A DNA stretch of 50,846 bases from Zygnema cylindricum (lineage: Eukaryota > Streptophyta > Zygnematophyceae > Zygnematales > Zygnemataceae): the NCBI GenBank assembly GCA_037447655.1, contig JBBHKE010001050.1:99001-149846 (forward strand), written 5' to 3'. Under the pieces are notes generated by a model. It had not been told where the DNA came from and made no database searches. It saw only the letters and a list, made by a program, of their open reading frames with translations. The position numbers and the translations under genes are program-made. This document shows, one piece after another, positions 8,325 to 19,100 of the stretch (positions within the stretch are counted from its first letter, which is position 1; each line of letters starts with the position of its first letter).

Positions 8325-9118
8325 GTAAGAATGAATTTCGAAAAAAAACAATGTTTCTTTTAGAATGGGGTATAACCTAGTTCGAAAATGGCTACCAAGG
8401 CTTAATGGGCATTTTAAGCTTTAATTTATGTTGGCACTTCTATTTTGTACGTTACAAGTTTTATTTTTTCCGTATAATTGTGGTTAATGCACCTTAATTC
8501 TTATCGTTTGATTGTTTTGGATGGACATTATAGGTAGTCACTTTGATGAGGAAGAAAGCTACGTAATGTGAAAATCTTGATATACTAATGATTTTGTCAC
8601 CAAGACAAATGTATGTAAGGATTAAAGGAGGAGTGGGTATAAAAACTCCTCCCCTTCTTGTATCTCCCAACTTACCCTCTTTACTTTTTCATTTCTTGTA
8701 AACATCTTTGATTCCCACCCGTCAACCCTACACGACCCAATTTCAACCCTAACCTTACCCTACCGTAACCTCTTCTTCACTCCTCTCCTTATAGCCTCTT
8801 AGATCCTTTCCGAGTTGTTGAAAGAGGAAGGAGGAAAATGGGGAAAACAGTCAGAGGGGGGAGAGAGTAAGGGGGGGGGGAATGGAGTGGTGGTTTGGAA
8901 GAGGAGAGAGGATGGTGGTAAAAGGAAAGAGAGAAAATGGGGCCAAGAGGGTGGGGTTTGGGAAGGGACCCACCCTCTCCTCTCCCTTTGTGAGGAAGAT
9001 TAGGAAAGATAGTGTGGAAATCATCCACAAACCAAAGTAGAAAATCATCGATATCAATCCCTTCATTGTCCTCCCTCCCCACATTCCTCCCACTCCTCCT
9101 TCCTTGCACCCTCCCTCC
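8325..9118 (+). other. Intron-like spacer with purine-rich then pyrimidine-rich tracts
   Basis: AT-rich, then a strongly purine-biased tract at 8813-8970 (includes AAGGGGGGGGGG) followed by pyrimidine-rich sequence at 9060-9120. A frame on each strand stays open through these tracts, but the residues are low-complexity Gly/Lys/Glu or Pro/Ser/Leu, so I call no gene. Confidence 0.55.
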
Positions 9119-9280
9119 ACCCCATACAGTTTTCAGACAAGTTCACCCCATACAGTTTTCAGACAAGTTCTTTGACCTAAAAAGTTAAAACGAATTAAAA
9201 TATCTACATCATGTATAGTTTTCAGACAAGTTCTTTGACCTAAAAAGTTAAAACGAATTAAAATATCTACATCATGTATT
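9119..9280 (+). repeat. Two overlapping short tandem duplications
   Basis: A 26 bp unit starting ACCCCATACAGTTTTC occurs at 9119-9144 and 9145-9170. A 63-64 bp unit starting AGTTTTCAGACAAGTTC occurs at 9154-9217 and 9218-9280. The near identity of the copies points to recent slippage or unequal exchange. Confidence 0.85.
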
Positions 9281-9865
9281 TTTCCTTATGAAAATAAACC
9301 ATAGAATCATAGATAGCCAAGAAAATGTATTGAAATTTATAAATTTTATGAAAGGCTTCATTTCCGAATCCCCATTTTTTTGTTCGATTTTTACTTTAAA
9401 TGGTTATTTTAATCATTTGAATGAAAATAGAAATCAAAAAGGGGTGGTCGGATATGGATCACTCAATAAAGTACATCAGTTAAAGTGATAGAGTGGTTGA
9501 ATAGTGGAAAGCATCTATAAGGATCTTCAGGAGTGGTGGGTTTCTTAAGAGTGAGCAACCAGTGACTGAGCCTATTACCTTTAATAAAAGAATATAGTAC
9601 GATAACCATTGCACTACAACTATTTTATCAATAATGTTGATAATATCGATTTTAAGACAAATATCATCAATAAGTATTAAATCATTCGTGAGCGGTTTTG
9701 AACATAACGAATAGCAAAAGGACAAAACCTACAATTTGACAGCACCTCCGGGCACAATTTTCTCTGTTTGCTCCGCTTTGCTCCCCTTAAAAACTCAACA
9801 AAGGGCTTTAAGAGTGATTAAAGTTCTGATTTGAATGCATAAACTTCTTTTTTGGAAAGGGCGGG
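9281..9865 (+). other. AT-rich spacer up to the family 2 array
   Basis: No gene or repeat seen. Ends with GGAAAGGGCGGG just before the first family 2 LTR. Confidence 0.5.
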
Positions 9866-10484
9866 TGTTGATTTTGGACGATCTCGGCCGATATTATGTA
9901 CGAAAATCAAAACACCAATATTGTACAGACGACACAATCAATTCGTACAAAATCGAGGGAGAATTCCACAACATACAGTTTGGTGCAAAAATGACGCATT
10001 TCTTTGGGCGCGGCCACCCACAACTAACACAATGTATTTTGGCATCTAGTGATTCGACCACATCGTGCACTATTTCACATTTAGATTGGAGTGCGCAAAT
10101 ACAAATAGTAATCATTCCACAAGAAGAAATCATCTCTCATAGAACAAGCTTTTACATAGCAATTTGGTAGACAATGATGTTTGGCATTTTATTCATAGAA
10201 ACACATTGTGCAGCGATCACCAAATTATGAAGATTAGACACAAAGTCTTAAGAGGAGAATCCAACTTTATTAGTTAGCAAATGTCTTTGAGACAAATGTA
10301 ATTCCTATCTTTATAATCCTATTCAATGTTGTTTAAACCTACTTCTCTTTATTGTCTACATCAATTTCTTCTCCCATCTCTATAAACTTTTGTGAGCTAT
10401 ATAACCGCAAAACTTCCTAGAGTATGTTTTAGGTTTATCTACCCTAAACCCTCGGCCAAGGTCTAGCCTGAGCTCCTAAAATCA
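9866..10484 (+). repeat. Family 2 LTR, copy 1 (5' LTR of the array)
   Basis: Starts TGTTGATTTTGGACGATCTC and ends near AAAATCA, followed by ATA and the primer-binding site. Full-length match to 15879-16498, 30472-31070 and 45663-46321. Two internal open frames in this copy are not kept in the others and are shadows. Confidence 0.85.
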
Positions 10485-10487
10485 ATA

Positions 10488-10498
10488 GGTTATGGGCC
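10488..10498 (+). other. Half-tRNA initiator-Met primer-binding site, family 2 copy 1
   Basis: GGTTATGGGCC, three bases after the probable LTR end, complementary to the anticodon arm of initiator tRNA-Met. The ATG inside opens a 16-codon frame (MGLIRVVPRVSFQSKR) ending in TAG. The third copy has the parallel frame MGRLKVVPRVSSRSLE with its stop at the same place. Confidence 0.8.
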
Positions 10499-10688
10499 TA
10501 ATTCGAGTGGTGCCCCGTGTGTCTTTTCAGTCCAAAAGGTAGAGGATTCAAGCACAGGCGAATCCGACTAATGAGTCCAAGGCAACGTCACTTCTGATTC
10601 CTGCAAATGCTGCAAAGGCAGCAAACAAAAAGTCCAATCAGAACGGTTTTATCAGAAACCAAATCTACCAGACAGAAGATAAAACATT

Positions 10689-11760
10689 TTGTCACATGGG
10701 AAGGATTATAAGGGACCATGTCAAACTTGTGACAAAGTCAAAGAGGATGCAGGAGATATCGAGGAAAGAAGCAGACTCATGAAGTGTGGAGGAAGTCAAG
10801 GGAAGCAAAAGCAGTTCAGACACAAACACTGCGAAGGATGCAATCAAACCCAACCAGTCCCTTATTGGGAAGACAAAGCTAACCAAAAATATTCTCAAGA
10901 CATCCTACTAGGAAGGAACATCCATCGAATGATACATCACTTGCTATTCTAACCTATTAGAACAAGCAAAGTTAGAAATCCTAGTTTTCTCAATGGCAAC
11001 ACAAATTTTGTTGGTTGTTATTCTCACTACCAAGTCAGTTAGTTCTCAACTATCTTCACCTGGGTGGAGGAGCACAATGCAAAACATTAGGAGTGGAACG
11101 AAGTGGCGGAGGTGCTAATAGATATCGAATCCAGCAGTAGAAATGTGTCTGAATTCGACACAAACTCATATGACTCAAACAGTTCACCTGCAACTGGAAC
11201 AAAAAGAGAAGGCAGGTAAAGTGAGGTAAAATCGATTGATAATGAGAACAAAGAGTGGGATTGATAAACAACAAAAAAAAGGAGGAGGCAAGCCCAGAAG
11301 AGTTTAACTTCATATACGTAAAAAAAAAATTGCACACAAAGAGTTGAGATAGCCAAGGAGACAAGGAAGTCCACCAAAGCGAATCTAAACCTCAACAAGA
11401 ATCTGCAATAAACGAAGGAAATTGTGACCAAAACTCCATCAAGCAGATCACCACAAACCCCGGAAGAATTGGTTACCAAGCAACGGGTGCAAAGATTCAC
11501 CGGAAAGTTGCAAAAGGAGAGAAGAACGCCCGCGACAACGAGGCCATAACGAAGGGCAACTCCAACCGAGTTAAGCGGGTATCATCAAAGAATCTGCAAG
11601 AAATTGGCAGAAATTCAGCACTGAACAGAAACTGATGGACAAAGACCCAAGGCATTCCATAGCAAAACCAGAACGGCAAACAATTACTCATTAGGCAAGA
11701 CCCAAGGCATTCCATAGCAATACCAGAACGGCAAGCAATCACTCATCAGGCAAGGAGCTT
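10689..11760 (+). pseudogene. Family 2 gag, copy 1, broken
   Basis: DNA homologous to the intact gag at 46544-47524, in the same position after the LTR. Segments such as the SYITHYSNLL-coding stretch (about 10925-10980), the SMATHI stretch (about 10990) and the LEEQ...W.EV.ELL.DIESS stretch (about 11060-11140) are recognisable but lie in different frames. There are frameshifts and stops, and no long frame remains. A 49-50 bp direct duplication around CAAGACCCAAGGCATTCCAT occurs near 11640-11740. It would have encoded the structural protein of a Copia-like particle. Confidence 0.65.
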
Positions 11761-12276
11761 AAAAAGAATTTTCATGCTCAAATCTAACCAACTGCAGGTA
11801 CAACAAAACACTGAAGGAGATGACAAAGGTGGGAGGGAAAAGGAAAGAGGAGAGAGTGGGAGACAATCACATGGGAACAGCCGAGTAATCAACAATATGC
11901 AAATCTAGTGATTATAAGAGTCGAATACCCATCTGATCTGTCAGACTCCACCTCCAAGTTTAGATTCCAATAAGGAATCAAACCCCTCAAGGGGATCGGA
12001 ACTCATTGACTTATCACAAGGAGAGCCATGCCAAAATAAGTAAAAATCCAAAAGAGGAACAAGAAAATCCGAAACAAAAAATGCACAAAACAACCTTAAA
12101 TGCATAAAAGGCAGTCAAAGATAGGGAGTAAGATCACAAATTGATAATATCACCAGAATCCTCATAGGCAAAAGCGTGGAAACTTACCAATTTGTTGGTA
12201 ACAAAGTCCGCGGAAGCGTGGGGAGCACACAAATAAGATCAGCCATGGGGTTGCACCAATTGTTCATGCAACTACA
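11761..12276 (+). other. Family 2 internal region, non-coding in this copy
   Basis: Homologous to 17720-18300 (copy 2) and in part to 47520-48080 (copy 3). Contains TCAGACTCCACCTCCA shared by all three copies. Stops in every frame here. Confidence 0.6.
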
Positions 12277-14400
12277 TTGAAGAGTAGCACCACCTTTAGG
12301 AGATTAGTGAATCTGCAAATCGGAAACCAACAAAGAGGTCAGAAAACACATCTAGCTAAGATGGTAATGCATGAGAGCACATGGAGGGACAAAAAACAAA
12401 CACACGGAATCGGGGTGCAATTGTCAACAAGCATGACACATGTGACAAAAACCAAAGATCTAGATGCTTACAAGCTCAAGCTCAACATCAAAAGCAGCAA
12501 GGAAGTAGAAAGGAGAGCAACAAGAGCAAGGAAAACAAATCCTTACCAAAGACAAAAATGACCACAAAAAGGTCAACGCATAAAACACCACCCTCACCAA
12601 CCGAGAGGTTTAAGTCCGCCTCATCACTTGCCTTCACAAAACGCACCGGTGGAAAAGACCCAAGTGTCGAAGAAAAAAAATCCTGCAAAACCATAGAAAG
12701 AGGTATTATAATTTCTAAAATAGAAACTAACATACCAATCAGAGATGTGTTAGAGCTTACTAAAAGTGAAACTAACACAAAGGAGATCAGATTAGAGGCT
12801 CACACGCAAAGATTTTTATCAAAGGAAGCCACATGAAAAGGAAAATCTGAACTAATACTAAACGTTGACTGCTCAAGGACTAACCAACTTAGACAGAGGA
12901 CTAACCAACTTGGATAGTTTAACAAGCAAAAGAGGGAACTCATCATCAAGGAAATTAAGCGGGGAGGAAATTATTGTTTTTCGAAAGCTTTAACTCTCAG
13001 TAAATTAGTGTGATAAATGAAAAACAGTAAAATAGTGTAAAGGACACGCGTCGTCATTTAAGGACAGAAAAGGTATTTCGGAATGGAACTCACATCCACA
13101 TATGCTTGTCACATATTGAATAAGACAAAGCAACTACAACGTAGATGGGACAAGCAGCTACGCTTATTCAGTACAAGACGATGCAGCTGCAACGAGCTGC
13201 AGTGACGTTGAGTATGGTTTGGAACTGGACAACGTAGCTTTGGTTGATATGAATCAAGTCAATAGACGATATTCATAAAAGGATCACAAGTGATTTGCTG
13301 GCAGGTGTTTTCGTAACATCTGGATGGACGCATCCGGGCAATAGTAATAACGCCGAGAGCAAGTAATTGTACAATCACTTGTATTGATCTCTCAATAATA
13401 TTGATTATACGGTTGCAGAATTAGCTTTAGCATGATTAGGAGTACTTAGACATTAGTGGCAATAAGTTCTTGGACGTATCTCTTAGGATTATTTGTATCA
13501 AAGGAACAACTCTATGTAATAGGACAACTAGGAGTAAAAAATCACTACGAGTATAAGACATAAGACTTATAACATTTGATGTATCTTAACTTACAGACTG
13601 TGTAATTTGCAAAATGTTTTTGGGAAACTTCTGAGTTGCATATCTTGGTGTATTTTAAATCAACTAGGTTGAAACTTTCAGAGTTGTCAGTCTTTGTAAT
13701 ATTCTACATTGTGGAATATTTTGAAGCAGTTTGAATTTTTGTGTGAGATTTGGTGAGCTATAGAAAACATCTGTTTGGAAGCATTCTTAGTAAGCTTTTG
13801 TGAGTAAATTATGTCTACTTCTACTACTACTCCTAATGCTTCGCCTGCTCAAGTGGTTGTAAAAAAAAAAATGCGAGATGCAAGCAAAATGCAAAAGCAT
13901 TCACATCCTTCCTCGAGACCTCTAGCAGGGAAGACATTGTATGTCTTCGAGTCAACGTAAGAGATGGAAAGTTTGGAAACAAAATAGGAGAAAAAGTGTT
14001 AGATTTTGTCATTGCAAGAACCAAAGGAGTAAAGACATTTGGAGCAAAAGGAGGAACTTTAGCAAAAATAACTCCAACAAAACTCCAGAGAATGACACTA
14101 ACCCTCCAAACTCTCTTAGGCATCTCTACAAAAAAAACATGCTAGCAGAAAATGGACTATTTCATTGGAACTCACCAAAAGGGAGCTGAGAATCCGGCAA
14201 TAGTGGGTGTGCACGTGATATTAGACCCTCAAATCGAGTGTAATCCATCAAAGATAGCGGCCAAATATGCACAAGAAGAGAACATGTCAGAAATTCAGGC
14301 CAAGAAAATTCCAAAGACCTATAAAGAGGTATTGCTAACTGTAAATAGTCAAAAATCCAAGCCAAGAAAATTCGAAGGATCTAGAAGGAGGTATTGCTAA
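12277..14400 (+). pseudogene. Family 2 ORF2, copy 1, broken and interrupted
   Basis: Relic of the unrecognised hydrophilic protein that is open at 48166-49191. Shared pieces include TPPSPTERF, TGGKDPSVEEKK, VLELTKSETNTKEIRLEAHT (about 12740-12800) and, after an inserted block at about 12985-13860, AAKYAQEENMSEIQAKKIP and TYKEVLLTV (about 14250-14345). The pieces lie in shifting frames with stops. Conservation of the protein text between this copy and the third copy shows it was coding. I know no family for it; the composition (Lys, Glu, Ser, Thr) suggests a disordered or nucleic-acid-binding protein. That is inference. Confidence 0.55.
12985..13860 (+). mobile_element. Block present in family 2 copies 1 and 2, absent from copy 3
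   Basis: Copies 1 and 2 (equivalent stretch 18955-19100 plus 27700-28490) have about 850 bases here. In the copy at 48.6 kb the flanks nearly adjoin. Near its end is an ATG frame, MSTSTTTPNASPAQVVVK (from about 13811), partly kept in copy 2. It may be the start of another element's gag or an acquired insertion. No terminal repeats or target duplication identified. Confidence 0.5.
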
Positions 14401-15220
14401 CCGTTAACAGTAAAACATTATGCAATGGAAAATCTCAAAGGAGGGAGAAAGGAGACTTACCGAAATTTGGAAAGACAAATTCTGCCTTGCCAAGTCTCCA
14501 TCCTCCATCATTTGTGAACGGCTGAAGTCTAGCCGGTCAAGCAGCCCATGGAAAAGAACATGTAAAGACAGATCACAGTGGAAGGCGTGAGTGGGTTAGA
14601 AAAAGTCTCAATAAAGATACTAACATCTATGTTTGACTTGGGACTCTACAAGAAACTGCAAATTGCAGGAGCTGCAGCAAAGGAGGAAATCACCAAGAAA
14701 TCAAGTTCTCATTTCAAGCAGCAGAAAAAGAAATGTTAGAGATCGATAACTTAACATTTCATCCTCATCAAGAAGCAAAAATGCAAATTTTACCTCAAGA
14801 ATCTGCGAGACAAGTAAGGAGAAGCCTGAGGAATCCGCCTGCGGAAAGCCACCACATATAATGTGGAACAGAAGGCGTGGATGGGAAAAAAGGGAAGAAA
14901 ATCCAAAACCCTAAATCCTTTAGAAAATTCATTATAAAAGGATTATTGGGGAAAAAAGGGCAGGCAACTTGGAGGAAAAGAAAAACCTAAGTTAGGAAGA
15001 CAATTTAAGTCATTTAAAAATTAGAGGGAGTGAAAGTGATGACATCCTAAGCTATGACAGAGAAGAGAAGGACTTAGAAGAAATTAAAGTAGATGATTCT
15101 AAGAAAACAGAGTAGATGATTCAAAGAAAACAAGTCTCAAACCTATCAGTACAGTGGACCTTGAGCTCCTCCCACTATATGGATGCTACAAAGGCGTTAC
15201 AAATACCTTTGTGAGGGAAC
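14401..15220 (+). other. Family 2 internal region between ORF2 and ORF3
   Basis: Matches 29030-29770 and 49190-49920. Contains GCAAAAATGCAAATTTTACCTCAAGAATC-type sequence shared with the other copies. No open frame conserved between copies. Confidence 0.55.
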
Positions 15221-15712
15221 AACGATGGCGGGACCAAAAAGTGCGGTCGCACATTTTTAGCGACGTCATCGCGGCCACGCGTTCAAGCATCGAATGATCG
15301 AAATTTGTCGAGGGGCAACAATTTCATTTTGTGACACTTAGCGAACGAAAAATACGATCGCCCATTTTGATCCACATCATCGTGACCACAAATTTATTTA
15401 TCGAACGATGTAAATTGGTCGAGCGACAACAATTTAATTGCGCGACTCAATACGACATTGAAATGGACTCACTTCGCGATAATAAAATCGACGGTTGAAA
15501 TTCACCAAGGATCAAACGTACCTTCAATTTCGAGGATCGCACAAACGAAAACCATTTCACATCAAGTAATCTGATTGACGAGTTAGAAACAAAAGACAAG
15601 GTCGATTGCAGCGCAATTCTCTTGTATAACATACGACTCATTTCATTCCACGAACGTCCTGACAGGATTCTAAGGACCACAGGTGGTCACAACGGAAAAT
15701 AATATTACGCAA
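15221..15712 (+). pseudogene. Family 2 ORF3, copy 1, broken
   Basis: Aligned to the open frame at 49872-50561. Recognisable: DNA for two repeats of about 36 codons (SDVIT..., about 15240-15450), then MDSLRDNKIDG, a TGA stop, and an open run NSPRIKRTFNFEDRTNENHF through LLYNIRLISFHERPDRIL to a stop at about 15700. It is followed by about 165 nt and the polypurine tract of the LTR at 15879. Function unknown. Its position just before the 3' LTR is where accessory or env-like ORFs sit in some elements, but no membrane segment is visible. Confidence 0.55.
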
Positions 15713-15870
15713 AACAAAATCTGCGAATTACTAACGAAATTGCACTTTTCTTGGATTTATGAGGGTACAAAATGTACACGAAAATATTTCGCAGGTACAG
15801 TACCATCGAAGCGCCAAGCAATGACCAATCAACGAAATCGAGAAGCATGGCAAATATCGACAAAAGCTCA

Positions 15871-15878
15871 AGTGGGAG
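15871..15878 (+). other. Polypurine tract before family 2 LTR copy 2
   Basis: AGTGGGAG directly preceding TGTTGATTTTGG, the expected plus-strand primer position for a 3' LTR. The copy before 30472 reads GAGTTGGAG. Confidence 0.6.
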
Positions 15879-16498
15879 TGTTGATTTTGGACAATCTCGA
15901 CCAATATTATATACTGATATCAGAGCGTTGATATTGTATACACAAGAGAATCGAATCGTACGGAATCAAGGGAGGATTCTACGACATACAGTTTGGTGCG
16001 AAACTGAGGCATTCCTTTGGGCGTGGCCATTGAGGACTAACACTGTATTTTGGCATCTAGTGATTGGACAACATTGTGCACACATTTCACATTCAGATTG
16101 GAGTTCACATGTACAAATAGTAATCATTCCACAAGAAGAAATCATCTCTTATAGAACAAGCTTTTACATAGCAATTTGGTAGACAATGATGTTTAGCATT
16201 TTATTTATAGAAAAACACATTGTGCACAGATCACTAAATCACAAAGATTAGACAGATAGTGTTAGAAGGAGAACCCAACTTTATTAGTTAGCGAATATCC
16301 TTGAGGCAAATGCAATTCCTACCTATACAATCCTATTCAAAGTTCTTTAAACTTGCCTCTCTCTACTGTCTACATCTATTTCTTCTCCCATCTCTGCAAA
16401 ATTTTGTGAGCCACATAATGGCACTACTTCTTAGTGTATATTTTAGGTTTATCAACCATAAACCCTCCGCCAGAGGCAAGGGTGAGCGCCTAACATCA
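15879..16498 (+). repeat. Family 2 LTR, copy 2 (shared by both internal regions)
   Basis: TGTTGATTTTGGACAATCTC to AACATCA. It serves as 3' LTR for the interior at its left and as 5' LTR for the interior at its right, since a polypurine tract lies before it and a primer-binding site after it. About 620 bp, same length as copy 1. Confidence 0.85.
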
Positions 16499-16501
16499 AT
16501 A

Positions 16502-16512
16502 GGTTATAGGCC
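16502..16512 (+). other. Half-tRNA primer-binding site, family 2 copy 2 (mutated)
   Basis: GGTTATAGGCC: one change from GGTTATGGGCC. The change also destroys the embedded ATG. Position relative to the LTR end is unchanged. Confidence 0.7.
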
Positions 16513-16785
16513 TACTTCGAGTGGTGCCCGGTGTGTGTTCAAAGTTCACACGGTAGAGGAGTCGAGCACAATCGAATCCGACAATTGTGTCCAAGGCCAT
16601 GTCACTTTCAATTCCTGCAAAATCTGTAGAGGCAGCAGAAAAAAAAGTTTGATTAGAATTATTTCATCGAAAACCAAATCCAGCAAACAAAAATTCTGAT
16701 TAGAATGGTTTCATCAGAAACTAGATGCAGCAGACAAAAGACCAAACATTTTGTCACATAGGAAGGATTATGATGGACCAAAATT

Positions 16786-17700
16786 GTGACAAGGTCAAAG
16801 GGGATGAAGCAAATATCGAGGGAAACAACAAACTCATCAAATGCGGAGGAACGTAAGGGAAGCAAAAGATGTGCTGACACAAACCACAGAAAGGATGAAG
16901 TCAAACCCAACTTGTCACTCACTGGGAAGCAACATCTAACCAAATATATTCTCAAGATATTCAACCAAGATGGAACATCCTTCGAATCATACATCACTCG
17001 CTATTCTAACCTATTAGACCAAGTAGCAAAGTCAGAAGGGCTAGTTTTCTCAATGGCCACGCAGATTTGTTGATTGATACTCTCACTACCAAGTCAATTC
17101 TTAACAGTCCTCACCCAGTTGGAGGAGCAGAATGCAAAAAAATAGGAGTGGAACGAAGTGCTGGAGGTGGTAGCGGAGATCGAATCCAACACACCAGATA
17201 CTTGTCTGAAGTCCACTCAAACTCTCATGATTCAACAATTCACCTTCAAGTGGAACTGAAGAAGAAAATAACTTCATCATTTACAATCGAGTGACAATGA
17301 TAAGAAGAAGGAGGCTAGCCTTGAGGAGTATAACTTCATGCAAGTACAAAGCAATCTGGAAAAAGAGATTGGAGATAGCCAAAGAGACAAGCAAGTCGAC
17401 CGAAGGGAATCTTAACCTCACGAGGAACTTGCAATAAACGAAGGAAACTGTGACCCAAACTCCATCAAGCAGATCACAACAAACCTTGGAGGAATTTGTA
17501 ACCAAACATGGGGTGCAAAGATTCACAAGCAAGTTGCAAAGGGAGAGAAGAACGACAGCGATAGCGAGGCCACAACGAAAGACAACTCCAACCGAGTCAA
17601 GCAGGTGCGGTCAAAAAATATGCGAGAAGTGGCAAAAATTTAGCACTGAACAGAAACTGATGGACAAAGATCAAGGCATTCCATAGCAAAACCACAACAG
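16786..17700 (+). pseudogene. Family 2 gag, copy 2, broken
   Basis: A 95-codon frame to 17073 keeps YILKIFNQDGTSFESYITRY, SNLLDQV and SMATQIC, aligned with ILETSYQDGTPIKSYITHYS of the intact third copy. It then breaks before the SLP motif. Later pieces (about 17100-17700) show DNA homology in other frames. Relic of a UBN2-like Copia gag. Confidence 0.7.
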
Positions 17701-18335
17701 GAAGTAGTCACTCAACAAACAAGGAGCAGGGAAAAAAATTTCTTGCTTTGATCTAACCAACTACAAGTACAACAAAACACTACAAGACATTGGAGAAGTG
17801 GGAGGGAGAAAGAAAGAGTAGAGAGTGGGAGACTCTCACATGGGAACAGCCAAGTGATCAGCAATGCTCAGATTCGCCGATTCCAAGAGTCCCATACCAA
17901 TCCGATCTCTCAGACTCCACCTCCACGTTCAGATTCCTGCAAGGAATCAAACCCCTTATGCGGATCTGAACTCATCTACCTGTCACAAGGTGAGCCATGC
18001 AAAAGTAAGGAAAAATCCAAAAGAGGAACAAGAAAATCCGAAGCAAAAAATGTACAAAACAACCTTAAATGCATAAAAGGCAATCACAAATACGGAGTTA
18101 GAACACAAACTGAGAATATCACAAAAACCTTCATGGGCAAGAGCGTGGAAACTTTTCGATCTGTTGGTAAGAATGTCCGCGTAAGCCTGGGGAGCACACA
18201 AATCAGATGGTGCCATGGGGTTCCACCAACCTTTCATGCGACTACATTGAAGAGTAGCACTGGCCACGGCAGAACTGTCAATTTGCAAATCAGAAACCGA
18301 CAAAGAGGTCAGAAACAGATCCAGCCACGAAGGTA
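17701..18335 (+). other. Family 2 internal region, copy 2
   Basis: Parallel to 11761-12276. It includes the AGACTCCACCTCCACGTTCAG stretch and a frame (17854-18336) that is not open in the other copies, so I do not call it. Confidence 0.55.
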
Positions 18336-18955
18336 ATGCATGGGAGCACATGGAGGGGCATAGAGGGAACACAGGGAATCAGGGTGCAATTGTCAACAAG
18401 CATGACAAATGAGATACAAACCAAAGATCTAGATGCTAACAAGCTTAAACTTAACATCAACAACAGGAAGGAAAGCAGAAAGGAGAACAACACGAGCAAC
18501 GAAATCAAATCCTTATCAAAGACAAAAATGACGACAAAAAGCTCCATGCGTCAAACACCACCCTCACCAACCGAGAGTTTCAATTCCACCTCATCACTCG
18601 CCATCACAATTCGCACCGGTGGGAAAGACCGAAGTGTCGAAAAAAAAGAAATCCTACAAAACTATAGAAAGAGGTGTTAGAATTTCTACAAATAAAAAGT
18701 AAAATACCTATCAGAGAAGTGTTAGAGCTTAGTGAAAGTGAAACTAACACAAAGGAGATCGAATTAAAGGTTGATACGCAAAGATCTTTATCTAAGGATG
18801 CCACTGAAAAAAGAAAATCTGAATTAATACCAAACGTTGAAAGCTCAAAAACTAACAAACTTAGACACTTGAACATGGCAAAAAAGGGGACAAGTGGGAA
18901 CTCATCATCAAGTAAATTAAGCGGGGAGAAACCTGTTGTTTTTGGAAAGCTTTAA
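18336..18955 (+). pseudogene. Family 2 ORF2, copy 2, first part
   Basis: Two overlapping frames keep TPPSPTESF, TGGKDRSVEKK, then VLELSESETNTKEIELKVDT and SKTNKLRHLNM, matching ORF2 at 48166-49191. A frameshift lies near 18670. The second part of this copy lies beyond the nested element, at 28500-29030. Confidence 0.6.
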
Positions 18956-19100
18956 GTCCTAGTAAAATAGTGTAACGATAGAAACACACTAAAATATAGT
19001 GTAAAGGACACGCGTCGTCACTTAAGGAGAGAACAGGTATTTAGGAATGGCAGCGACATCCACATATTCTTGTCACATATTGAATGGGACAAAGCAGCTA

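Noticed and set aside
8815-9120. Open frames in the purine/pyrimidine tract
   Set aside because: Low-complexity composition explains the lack of stops on both strands.
9835-10170. 111-codon frame in family 2 LTR copy 1
   Set aside because: The other three LTR copies do not keep it at full length.
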